Shown piece after piece: positions 25,040-32,001 of a stretch of 38,778 nucleotides of DNA. The notes under the pieces were generated by a model. It worked only from the letters and a program-made list of their open reading frames with translations, did no database searches and had not been told where the DNA came from. The stretch's first letter is position 1, and every line of letters begins with the position of its first letter. Both the position numbers and the translations under genes were made by a program. The stretch comes from a virus: positions 1 through 38,778 of IMG/VR virus record IMGVR_UViG_3300020204_000159; one strand, given 5' to 3'.

Positions 25040-25427
25040 GAGTAAAGTACATTTTACTGCTGCAAGAGATAACTGGAAAACACCAAAGGCATTTTATGAG
25101 AAACTTAATGAAGAATTTAATTTTGATTTTGATCCTTGTCCTCCTAATCCTCAGTTTGATGGTTTGGAAGTTGAATGGGGTAACTGTAATTTCGTTAACC
25201 CTCCTTATGGCAATGTTATTGCCAAGTGGTTAGAAAAAGCTGTTGAGGAACAGGCAAAAGGGAAGACTTCAGTTTTTCTTATTCCTAGTCGTACCGATAC
25301 TCGGTGGTGGCATAACTTTGTCATGAATTCTGATGAAATTCGTTTTATCAAGGGTAGACTAAAGTTTGACGACCAGAAGAACCCCGCACCATTCCCTTCT
25401 GCTCTAATTATATTTAAAGGAAAATAA
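25032..25427 (+). CDS. Phage DNA N6-adenine methyltransferase
   Basis: 131 residues. It matches the small phage Dam family (PF05869-type): 'DNWKTPKAFYEKLNEEF' at the start, 'DPCPPN' and the catalytic 'NPPYG' (56-60), followed by 'FLIPSRTDTRWWHNFV' and 'FIKGRLKF'. The family methylates the N6 of adenine using S-adenosylmethionine. In phages this protects against restriction or times packaging. It has no target-recognition domain of its own of any size. It lies immediately before the cytosine methyltransferase, so both marks probably coexist in this genome. Specificity cannot be read from sequence. Confidence 0.9.
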   Translation: MNKSKVHFTAARDNWKTPKAFYEKLNEEFNFDFDPCPPNPQFDGLEVEWGNCNFVNPPYGNVIAKWLEKAVEEQAKGKTSVFLIPSRTDTRWWHNFVMNSDEIRFIKGRLKFDDQKNPAPFPSALIIFKGK

Positions 25428-25428
25428 A

Positions 25429-26751
25429 ATGAAACAATTAACTTATGGAAGTTTATTTGCCGGTGTCGGTGGATTTGACTTAGGTTTTGATGCAGCAGGT
25501 TGGGATTGTAAATTCCAAGTTGAATGGGATAAAAATTGTCAAGAAATTTTAAAAAGACATTGGCCTGGTGTAATCAAATACGAAGATGTGAGAACTGTAA
25601 GCGCAAAGATGCTTCCTGCTGTTGATCTAATTTCTTTTGGGTCGCCATGCCAGGATTTATCGGTTGCTGGTAAAAGATCAGGTCTAGGAGGAGAAAGATC
25701 TGGTTTATTTTTTGAAGGTGTAAGAATAATAAAGGAGATGCGAGATGCAACAAACGGAGAATATCCAAAATGGGCAATCTGGGAAAATGTCGCTGGTGCC
25801 CTCACAAGCAATAAAGGAGAAGATTTCGGTGAAGTCATCAACCAAATGGCAAACATCGGGGCATTGGCAATTGAATGGCATGTGTTGGATGCACAGTGGT
25901 TCGGAGTCGCCCAGAGAAGAAGAAGGGTTTTTCTCGTCGCTTGTTGGGATCCTACAGCCATTGAGCGAAGTGGAGGTCAAATATTATCTGTCCCCAAAGA
26001 CAGCGATGGGGATATTAAAAAGGGCAGAAAGAAAAGGAAACAGGCTGCCCGAGCCCTTGAGGCAGGCATTAGTGAACCTATCTGGTGTAGAAAAACAGGA
26101 TATAGTAAATACGGTCAAGGAGGGGTGAGCACATCTTTCTACAATCATGAACGACCTGATATGAATTCCGTTCCTGAACCGTATGTCAAGGTGGTTAGGT
26201 CGGGCGCTAGAGATGATGAAGGTAACCTGCCAGCCGAAGTGTGGCGTAGCGAGGAAACCAGTCCTACTTTAAATTCTTTTGATAATAGTGGTGAGAGCAG
26301 GGCTACTGTTTTAATTGTTGACGGTACTAGAGTCAACGATGTGCGCATATATGAAGATGAAATCTTCCCAACCTTGAAACATAGGATGGGCACAGGCGGA
26401 GGGCAAGTACCCTTGGTTGGTGAACAAATTGCTATTCCAATACAGGGCACGTTGATTGGTCGCTCAGACACGGCAGGGCCAGCTGGAAAAGGATTTGGTG
26501 ATGTTGGTGATCCTAGTTATACTATTGATACAACATCTCAACATGCTGTATGCACACCAGAGCTTGTCTTAAGAAGATTAACACCTTTAGAATGTGAAAG
26601 ATTAATGGGCTTTCCTGATAACCACACTCAACTTGATTCTAATGGTAAAAAAATTGCCGATACCAATCGGTATAAAATGTGTGGCAATGCAATAGCCTCA
26701 CCAGTTGCCGAATGGATTGGCAACGAACTTCATAAATTAATTAGGAGTTAA
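25429..26751 (+). CDS. DNA cytosine-5 methyltransferase
   Basis: 440 residues; ATG 25429 with AAAGGAAA upstream. Motif I 'FAGVGGFDLG' (10-19), motif IV 'GSPCQDLS' with catalytic C74, motif VI 'WENV' (E119), motif VIII 'QRRRRVF' (163-169), motif IX region 'RRLTPLECERLMGFP' and motif X 'CGNAIASPVAEWI' are all present, so the enzyme should be active. The target-recognition region is about residues 200-340 and includes 'GTLIGRSDTAGPAGKGFG', typical of phage cytosine methylases. It transfers a methyl group to C5 of cytosine, most likely to evade restriction. A second reading frame with conserved-looking sequence lies within it (25745-26128). Confidence 0.93.
   Translation: MKQLTYGSLFAGVGGFDLGFDAAGWDCKFQVEWDKNCQEILKRHWPGVIKYEDVRTVSAKMLPAVDLISFGSPCQDLSVAGKRSGLGGERSGLFFEGVRIIKEMRDATNGEYPKWAIWENVAGALTSNKGEDFGEVINQMANIGALAIEWHVLDAQWFGVAQRRRRVFLVACWDPTAIERSGGQILSVPKDSDGDIKKGRKKRKQAARALEAGISEPIWCRKTGYSKYGQGGVSTSFYNHERPDMNSVPEPYVKVVRSGARDDEGNLPAEVWRSEETSPTLNSFDNSGESRATVLIVDGTRVNDVRIYEDEIFPTLKHRMGTGGGQVPLVGEQIAIPIQGTLIGRSDTAGPAGKGFGDVGDPSYTIDTTSQHAVCTPELVLRRLTPLECERLMGFPDNHTQLDSNGKKIADTNRYKMCGNAIASPVAEWIGNELHKLIRS
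25745..26128 (+). CDS. Possible second protein encoded inside the cytosine methyltransferase gene (+1 frame)
   Basis: A 127-codon frame in a different phase within the methyltransferase gene. AAAGGAG at 25731-25737 lies 7 bases before its ATG, an ideal ribosome site. The C-terminal half reads 'GSESPREEEGFFSSLVGI', then 'KYYLSPKTAMGILKRAERK', then 'LPEPLRQAL'. This is close to a pattern I know from stand-alone small phage proteins of unknown function (KYYLSPKA..GILRRAE.RGK.LP..L..AL), which often lie at cytosine methylase genes. In the methylase frame the same bases encode motif VIII ('QRRRRVF') and the following variable segment. I infer either real dual coding or a frame conserved by methylase constraints plus ancestry. 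No function known. Confidence 0.4.
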   Translation: MQQTENIQNGQSGKMSLVPSQAIKEKISVKSSTKWQTSGHWQLNGMCWMHSGSESPREEEGFFSSLVGILQPLSEVEVKYYLSPKTAMGILKRAERKGNRLPEPLRQALVNLSGVEKQDIVNTVKEG

Positions 26752-26752
26752 A

Positions 26753-27286
26753 ATGAAAATTTATTTTGCTGGACCTGATGTGTTAAGAAAATACGATCAG
26801 GGCTGGTTTGATTTCATAGCATCTATTTGTGAAAACTATAATGTTGAACCAATTTTACCCATAGACAACGGATACCAGGGCGAAAAAGTTGTAAAACACG
26901 AAGAGATATATGAAATCAATCTTGCAAAAATTAATATGGCAGATTGCATTGTGGCAAACTTACAACCTTTCCGTGGACCTTCTGCCGACCCTGGTGTTTG
27001 TGTTGAGGTTGGGTACGCTAGAGCCTTAAATAAAAAAGTGTACGGGCATTACAACGGTTATTTACCAGGTGAATATATTGACCGAGTGAACGAGTATCTA
27101 CAGAAGGTTTACCATGATAGACCAGAATGGCTTAGATCTGAACTGTATCCCAAAATTGAAGATTTCAACATAATGGATAATCTCATGATAATAAACAGTT
27201 GCACAGAAATTTTACCCGATATACTGGGTGCAATCTCCCGAGCGTCTGGCTGGGCTGACAAAACTGAAAGAGACAAATTGCTGTGA
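26753..27286 (+). CDS. Nucleoside 2-deoxyribosyltransferase
   Basis: 177 residues, one base after the methyltransferase stop. 'MKIYFAGPDV' is the start strand; 'MADCIVANLQPFRGPSADPG' and 'VEVGYARALNKKVYGHYN' form the active site. D64, D79 and E85 align with the substrate-binding and nucleophile residues of the family (D72, D92, E98 in the Lactobacillus enzyme; the Asp-to-Glu spacing of six is kept). The enzyme swaps or removes the base of a 2'-deoxynucleoside (or dNMP). Next to two DNA methylases and a nuclease, it may salvage or prepare a nucleotide for the phage DNA. Confidence 0.85.
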   Translation: MKIYFAGPDVLRKYDQGWFDFIASICENYNVEPILPIDNGYQGEKVVKHEEIYEINLAKINMADCIVANLQPFRGPSADPGVCVEVGYARALNKKVYGHYNGYLPGEYIDRVNEYLQKVYHDRPEWLRSELYPKIEDFNIMDNLMIINSCTEILPDILGAISRASGWADKTERDKLL

Positions 27287-27603
27287 CGGACATTGTTGTC
27301 GATGTAGAATTAATTGGAAAACTTATGGGAGATAGAGCTCGTGAGTTTTTAGAGTGTATGAGGGTAGTGCAAGATATTGTTGATAATCCTAGTGATTATC
27401 ATGGTGTCCAAGCAATTAAATATGCCAATGTTTTGGCTGCCTATAGAACTCAAATGATTATTAAGTCGCAGGCTTTTAAAAGAAAGTCTACTATGATGAG
27501 TGAACAAGACAAACTTGTAAATGACATTTGGAAAACAATGTATGAAGCTTTATCTGAAAATATAAATGTACTAAAAATTGCCGCAAAAGGAGCGAATAAT
27601 TGA
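27283..27603 (+). CDS. Hypothetical helical protein
   Basis: 106 residues from a GTG inside the previous stop (GTGA). Entirely helical by appearance, with 'GVQAIKYANVLAAYRTQMIIK' in the centre. No known motif. It overlaps the next gene by four bases (TTGA), so it is translated together with the Cas4-like nuclease. It could be a partner of that protein, but no data in the sequence show this. Confidence 0.7.
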   Translation: MTDIVVDVELIGKLMGDRAREFLECMRVVQDIVDNPSDYHGVQAIKYANVLAAYRTQMIIKSQAFKRKSTMMSEQDKLVNDIWKTMYEALSENINVLKIAAKGANN

Positions 27604-28340
27604 AATCTTTAAAAGTATTAAAGGCACCCAAAGAGGTAAAGGCTCCAAGGACTGATGCTGAAATAACCGAAGAGTTGTTATTAAAGATAGACAGCAGTTT
27701 AAATGAGAGGAACAAACCTGAATTTAAAAAAGTAGGTGGCTTCCACCCCAGTTATACCAACCAGTGCGCTAGATATTGGTATTATTTATTTGAGGGCGTT
27801 GTTTTGGAGACATCCTTCAGCGCACAAACGCATAGGATATTTGACAATGGGCATGCTGTGCATGATCGTCTTTATAAATATTTTAATAATATTGGGATCT
27901 TAGTTGCAGAGGAGATTCCTGTAAGTTATTCTAATCCTTCGATTGAAGGCACTGCCGATGGTATAATTGACTGGTACGGTCATAAATTAATTGAGCTAAA
28001 GTCAATAAGTTCAGAAGGCTTCCACTACAGACAACTCTACAACAAGCCAAAAGATGAACACTACAGGCAAGCTCAAATATATATGAAATGTTTGAATTTA
28101 AATAGTGGATATGTAATTTACGAAAATAAAAATAACCAAGAGATCTTGCCAATATTTATAGAAAAAGATGATGATTTTATTGACAAGTTATTTAAAAAAT
28201 ACAACAAGATCTACCAAGATTTTGTTGATGGTAATAAGCCAAAGCACCCTTACAAGAGAACCTCGGCAAATTGTCAAAACTGCGATTTAGCCAAGATGTG
28301 CTGGTCAGAGGATGCGCCGGGGGTTGAAGACCCCTTTTAA
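27600..28340 (+). CDS. Cas4/RecB-like PD-(D/E)XK nuclease with Fe-S cysteines
   Basis: 246 residues, TTG start at 27600 with AAAGGAG upstream; it overlaps the previous stop. Nuclease motifs: H88 in 'GHAVHDR', D120 in 'GTADGII', E132-x-K134 in 'IELKS' and Q157 in 'YRQAQIY'. Cysteines C56, C225, C228 and C234 are in the Cas4/AddB order (one N-terminal, then C-x2-C-x5-C) and should hold a [4Fe-4S] cluster. Such enzymes are 5'-3' or bidirectional ssDNA exonucleases. Phage copies are known near recombination genes, and no CRISPR array is present here. It probably resects DNA ends for the RecA-like protein. Confidence 0.88.
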   Translation: MKSLKVLKAPKEVKAPRTDAEITEELLLKIDSSLNERNKPEFKKVGGFHPSYTNQCARYWYYLFEGVVLETSFSAQTHRIFDNGHAVHDRLYKYFNNIGILVAEEIPVSYSNPSIEGTADGIIDWYGHKLIELKSISSEGFHYRQLYNKPKDEHYRQAQIYMKCLNLNSGYVIYENKNNQEILPIFIEKDDDFIDKLFKKYNKIYQDFVDGNKPKHPYKRTSANCQNCDLAKMCWSEDAPGVEDPF

Positions 28341-28350
28341 CCGGAGGACG

Positions 28351-28659
28351 ATGTTCGGAGAAGAAGAGCGGGTATGCACAAACCAAGATTGTTTAAAAAT
28401 TTTTATTGCTAAAGTATACAATGCAACTTATTGTTCCAGTGAGTGTAGAAAAATTGTAACTAATCAAAAAACTTTAGCAAAATATCACGAAAATAAAAAA
28501 AATAAAAACAACAAAAGAATTTGTAAAACAAAAACTTGTACAACTGTATTGTCAAAATATAATAAAGAAAATCTTTGTGAACAATGCAAAATAGAAAGAT
28601 TTATACAACGACTTGTTTCTTGGGGTTGGGACGAAGAAAAGCTCAGAAAAGAGTTATAA
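28351..28659 (+). CDS. Double zinc-finger protein
   Basis: 102 residues; ATG 28351 has a strong GGAGG 5 bases upstream, so an earlier in-frame ATG at 28312 (inside the previous gene) is not used. It contains 'CTNQDC', then 'YCSSEC', then 'CKTKTC' and 'LCEQC': two four-Cys units that could each bind zinc. The middle is very Lys/Asn-rich. The C-terminal helix has 'SWGWDEEKLRKEL'. Likely a nucleic-acid-binding protein. Its last codons overlap the TATAAT box of the RuvC-like gene. Confidence 0.75.
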   Translation: MFGEEERVCTNQDCLKIFIAKVYNATYCSSECRKIVTNQKTLAKYHENKKNKNNKRICKTKTCTTVLSKYNKENLCEQCKIERFIQRLVSWGWDEEKLRKEL

Positions 28660-28660
28660 T
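28655..28660 (+). promoter_or_regulatory. Candidate leaderless promoter (-10 box) for the RuvC-like gene
   Basis: TATAAT is 6 bases before the GTG at 28667 and contains the stop of the previous gene. There is no Shine-Dalgarno sequence before that GTG, and no nearby ATG could serve as an alternative start without losing conserved residues. This is the arrangement expected for a leaderless message. Confidence 0.55.
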
Positions 28661-28666
28661 ATTTGT

Positions 28667-29233
28667 GTGAGTTTAAAAAATATAGTTGGCAAACATGAGT
28701 GGTCAAGGGTTATTGCCCTTGACCCAGCTTCTCATTCTCTTGCTTGGGCTATAGTTGACAGAGAAAAAAACTTTATCGCAAATGGAAAAATTGATCTAGT
28801 AAAAGATAAAGATCAGTCAGATAAATTTAGAAAAATTAAAAAAGAACTCCTGTTGGTTGTTGAAGAATACAAGCCAGATTGTGCTGTTATAGAACAGTCT
28901 GTCTATATTCAAAATTTTCAGACCAGCAGGATTCTTTCATATATCATTGGGTTTGTTTGGGGGGTGCTGTCAGACAAATGTTCCACGATAGAGGATGTAA
29001 GCCCTCTTGTTTGGAAGCCAGCCATCGGCTATAAAAATTTGTCAAAGCAAGACTCTGCAAATTTAGCAAAGAATGGTCAAAAAGGATCTCTGCAGGTTAA
29101 AATGAAAAATGAAAGAAAGCAAAGAGTTCGTGAAATTGTCGGTGTAAGTTTTGGTTTACAAACTCCAAATTTAGAAGACGATGACATTGTTGATGCAATG
29201 GGAATTTCCCTTTGGTATTGGAAAGTCAAATAA
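28667..29233 (+). CDS. RuvC-like Holliday junction resolvase
   Basis: 188 residues using GTG 28667; the frame is open further upstream but only through the end of the previous gene. Catalytic acids: D19 in 'IALDPASHSLAWAI', E76 in 'CAVIEQSVY', D173 and D176 in 'LEDDDIVDAMGI'. 'RILSYIIGFVWGVL' corresponds to the helix after the second acid. An inserted basic segment (about 125-155) could contact junction DNA. It would cut four-way junctions and branched DNA before packaging, working with RecA-like and Cas4-like proteins in this block. The terminase genes lie about 2 kb downstream. Confidence 0.85.
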   Translation: MSLKNIVGKHEWSRVIALDPASHSLAWAIVDREKNFIANGKIDLVKDKDQSDKFRKIKKELLLVVEEYKPDCAVIEQSVYIQNFQTSRILSYIIGFVWGVLSDKCSTIEDVSPLVWKPAIGYKNLSKQDSANLAKNGQKGSLQVKMKNERKQRVREIVGVSFGLQTPNLEDDDIVDAMGISLWYWKVK

Positions 29234-29529
29234 TGGCAAACGAACCCTACAAAGATCAAACTTGGCTTTACGAACATTATGTCAAAAAAAGAATGAACTT
29301 GACGGATATTTGCAAAATTTTAAAGCAAAGTTATGGTATAACTATAACTCCCCAGGCCTTATATAACTGGGTAAAAAAATATGATTTGCTTAAATTTAGA
29401 GGCAAAGGAAGAAACCTGGCCGCCACTTCTTTAAGAAAACCAAAATCAGCAATGCAGTTAGAGGTTGAAAGAAGAAGAAGACAAAGAGCAAAAGAGAATA
29501 GAAAAAGAAGAAAGGGATTAGGAAAATGA
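29233..29529 (+). CDS. Helix-turn-helix DNA-binding protein
   Basis: 98 residues; ATG 29233 overlaps the previous stop by one base. Residues about 9-50 ('LYEHYVKKRMNLTDICKIL', 'ITITPQALYNWVKKYDLL') are an HTH of the homeodomain/transposase-like type. The C-terminal ~40 residues are strongly basic (RRRRQRAKENRKRRKG) and would bind DNA non-specifically. It may be a regulator or, given terminase genes nearby, a recognition factor in packaging. No further support for either. Confidence 0.65.
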   Translation: MANEPYKDQTWLYEHYVKKRMNLTDICKILKQSYGITITPQALYNWVKKYDLLKFRGKGRNLAATSLRKPKSAMQLEVERRRRQRAKENRKRRKGLGK

Positions 29530-30281
29530 AAAGAAGCGTAACAGCAAGAGATATTACAACTTTTGCAAAATTAGATATGGTGTATAACCAAATTAGAGTA
29601 ATTGAGGCAAAGCAGAACACAACCGAATACAAGTGCTTAGGCTCTGGTAAGTGCTGTCACATTGGTCTTGTTATTCCAATGACTGAGTGTGCCAATATAG
29701 CTTATAATTTAAATCAAAATTATTATTTGGTATTAGAGGATAAGGGACAAGAAGCTGCTGATGAATGGTTTGATGGTATTAAAAATGCCCTGATTGATGC
29801 CATGTATGATGAAAGTTGGCAACCAGGTGGTGAATCCAAAAGGCTTTGTGCTTTCTACAAAAACGGATGCACTATTTATAAATACCGCCCGATGGTGTGT
29901 AGAACTTTTGGAACCATTACAACTGTAGACAGTTACTGCCCCAGAATTAGAAATGCCAATGGAGAGATTGATCATTTTACTGGTGAGCCGGTAAAGCGAA
30001 TTATTAAAATGTACCAAGACCTTTTGGCTGAATATGCAAAAGAAAAACATGAAAATTACGACATGACAGTGTATATGCCTTTGGGTGTTTTAAGTTTCTT
30101 ACTTGAAGCAGAGGAACTAGAAAAATTAGCAAAAGATACAGACCCAAAGTTTTGGGTAGGAACATCTGGCTGGTACAACTACAGGGTGCAATATACAAAA
30201 CTACACGGTTATTCGCTTGTAGAATTAAAGAAAGCCGCTAACAATTCTGGTAGAGAACTTGCATTTGACCCAGAAGAATAA
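29526..30281 (+). CDS. YkgJ-like Cys-cluster (zinc/iron chelating) protein
   Basis: 251 residues, overlapping the previous stop (ATGA). Cysteines C37, C43, C44, C108, C115, C125 and C138 follow the pattern of the YkgJ family (PF03692-type): 'CLGSGKCC', 'LCAFYKNGCTIYKYRP' and 'CRTFG'. The family is thought to hold a metal or Fe-S cluster, and its reaction is not well defined; some members work beside oxidoreductases or modify proteins. A Tyr-Arg-Pro ('YKYRP') before the last cysteines is conserved. Its partner may be the adjacent glycosyltransferase. Also possible is a role in nucleotide or protein modification. Confidence 0.75.
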   Translation: MKRSVTARDITTFAKLDMVYNQIRVIEAKQNTTEYKCLGSGKCCHIGLVIPMTECANIAYNLNQNYYLVLEDKGQEAADEWFDGIKNALIDAMYDESWQPGGESKRLCAFYKNGCTIYKYRPMVCRTFGTITTVDSYCPRIRNANGEIDHFTGEPVKRIIKMYQDLLAEYAKEKHENYDMTVYMPLGVLSFLLEAEELEKLAKDTDPKFWVGTSGWYNYRVQYTKLHGYSLVELKKAANNSGRELAFDPEE

Positions 30282-30282
30282 T

Positions 30283-31362
30283 ATGACAAAAATTGTTTGG
30301 AATGGAACAAGTTTAGCTCAAGAAAGAAATGAAGGATATAAGAACGCCGAAGATAATATTTTCAACCATCTTGCTTCTTTTGAGTTTGAAATAGAAAAAA
30401 CATGTTTAATACCAAGTGATGTCCAAATTTTAACTACATCTGGTATTGGTATTCAATATCAATCACAAGGTATAAATGTTGATTGTGATATTTTAATTAA
30501 TAATCGTCTTCCAAATGATTATTCTTATTGCAATGGGTACAATATCGGATTTTCGTATTGGGAAACAAATGCTTTGCCTAAAGAATGGGTTGAGCACATG
30601 AACAAAATGGATGAGATTTGGACGACTTCGCGGTGGGCAAAGAATGTGTTTATTGATTCGGGCGTAGAAGTGCCTGTATTCAATTTTAAACTGGGGGTAG
30701 ATAAAAACCTGTACAGCCCAAGTTTGAAAAAGTATCCACACCGACCTTTTACATTTTTAAGCATAGGTTCTCCTTCAATAAGAAAAAACAGTCAGATTGC
30801 TGTCAATGCTTTTTTAAAATTGTTTGGCGAGAGAGACGATGTTCATCTTCTTTATAAAAGCGTTGATTCTCCAGATGCAAGAATTTTTAAAAATGGAGAA
30901 ATGAAGAGTGTATACAATCAGCCTAACATAACAGTTGTTGATGTAGATTTGCCAGCAAACGAATTAAGTTTAATTTACGATCAAGTTGACTGCTTAATAT
31001 ATCCAACAAGCGGGGAGGGTTGGGGTTTATTGCCTTATCAATCTTTGGCAAAAGCAATTCCAACAATATGCACTAACGCTACGGCATGTACGGAGTATGC
31101 AGAGCTGTCAGTTGCTTTGGATTATAAAATGGGAACAACCAACATGAATGGTATATATGAAGGGCATGGGCAATGGGCAGAGCCAAATTTCCAAGATTTA
31201 TGTGATAAAATGTTATATGTAATTTCTTCTTATGAAGAAGTTTCTGCCAAGACATACCAAAATGTTGTAAAAGTATATGATGAAATGATTTGGGAGTCTG
31301 CAGTGAAAGATTACGGTAATAGAATATGCCAGATATTGAAAGAGCAAAAAGTCAAACTTTAA
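30283..31362 (+). CDS. Glycosyltransferase, GT-B (GT4-like)
   Basis: 359 residues; ATG 30283 starts one base after the previous stop (an in-frame ATG 24 bases earlier is inside the previous gene). 'FTFLSIGSPSIRKNSQIAV' and 'CLIYPTSGEGWGLLPYQSL' match the nucleotide-sugar-binding half of GT4 enzymes, including the E-G-x-G-L-P block. 'DEIWTTSRWAKNVFIDSG' matches the protein at 22255, 'NEIWVGNFFAQQSVLNS', so the two are paralogues of similar size. It transfers a sugar to an unknown acceptor. The 3' end overlaps the next gene by 37 bases. Confidence 0.85.
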   Translation: MTKIVWNGTSLAQERNEGYKNAEDNIFNHLASFEFEIEKTCLIPSDVQILTTSGIGIQYQSQGINVDCDILINNRLPNDYSYCNGYNIGFSYWETNALPKEWVEHMNKMDEIWTTSRWAKNVFIDSGVEVPVFNFKLGVDKNLYSPSLKKYPHRPFTFLSIGSPSIRKNSQIAVNAFLKLFGERDDVHLLYKSVDSPDARIFKNGEMKSVYNQPNITVVDVDLPANELSLIYDQVDCLIYPTSGEGWGLLPYQSLAKAIPTICTNATACTEYAELSVALDYKMGTTNMNGIYEGHGQWAEPNFQDLCDKMLYVISSYEEVSAKTYQNVVKVYDEMIWESAVKDYGNRICQILKEQKVKL

Positions 31363-31916
31363 TTGAAAAATTAAAAGATGTTGAAGATGTAGGCCAACTT
31401 CATGTAAAAGGTTATTCTATACATGAAATATCATCTTTAATGTCATTAAAACCCGGCGAAGTCAAAGACTACATAGAAGAGTATAAAAAAATACTTTCTA
31501 AACAGGTGGACGAAGACCCTTACTTTCTTGAAAGAGTTCAGTTTAATACAATCAAAGCTTTACAAGAGTTTGACCAGTTAAGCAAAGAAGCATGGGAAAC
31601 AATCAATATTGCTACAGATCATGGCATGGTGCCAGCGAGAATTCAGGCAATCAAATTAGCGGGTGAGTTAGCTACCAAAAAAGCACAGTTGCATAAACTA
31701 TTGGGCATGAACACTTCTGATAGTGATTATATTTCAAGAATGCAGAAGGCAGAAAGTGTGAACCAAATCTTATCAAGAGTTCTCAGAGATGTTATTTCAA
31801 AATATCCAGAGATTGCAGACGCTGTTAGGAAGGAACTTGCAATAGCATTTGAGATTATGGACAAAGAAGATGTTATTGATACAGAAGAAATTGAAGAGGC
31901 TGAAATTGAAAAATAA
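31326..31916 (+). CDS. Probable terminase small subunit
   Basis: 196 residues; ATG 31326 lies 37 bases before the glycosyltransferase stop. Residues about 22-55 ('VGQLHVKGYSIHEISSLM', 'KPGEVKDYIEEY') look like an HTH, and the centre is helical ('ARIQAIKLAGELATKKAQLHK'), which fits the oligomerising domain of small terminases. The C-terminus is highly acidic (DTEEIEEAEIEK). It lies directly before the large terminase. In small terminases the HTH binds the packaging site. The assignment rests on position and general architecture, not on a conserved signature. Confidence 0.65.
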   Translation: MPDIERAKSQTLIEKLKDVEDVGQLHVKGYSIHEISSLMSLKPGEVKDYIEEYKKILSKQVDEDPYFLERVQFNTIKALQEFDQLSKEAWETINIATDHGMVPARIQAIKLAGELATKKAQLHKLLGMNTSDSDYISRMQKAESVNQILSRVLRDVISKYPEIADAVRKELAIAFEIMDKEDVIDTEEIEEAEIEK

Positions 31917-32001
31917 TTTATACCAAGAGACTGTAATTTTAGACATTACGCTTATACAAAGAGACCCTTCAAACTGCCCCAACCCAGGTGTTTATGTCTG
32001 A
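31906..32001 (+). CDS. Possible micro-gene bridging the terminase genes
   Basis: 31 residues from TTG 31906, with GAAGAGG upstream. The sequence ('LYQETVILDITLIQRD', then 'SNCPNPGVYV') reads like a real protein, and it fills the 77-base gap between the two terminase genes. It overlaps both: its TTG lies inside the small terminase end, and its stop (31999-32001) is past the large terminase ATG at 31994. It may serve mainly to couple translation. Low confidence. Confidence 0.3.
   Translation: MKNNLYQETVILDITLIQRDPSNCPNPGVYV

Noticed and set aside
28320-28338. Small hairpin GGGGT/ACCCC followed by TTTT near the end of the Cas4-like gene.
   Set aside because: Only five base pairs, inside coding sequence, and the strong ribosome site of the next gene follows at once; not a convincing terminator.
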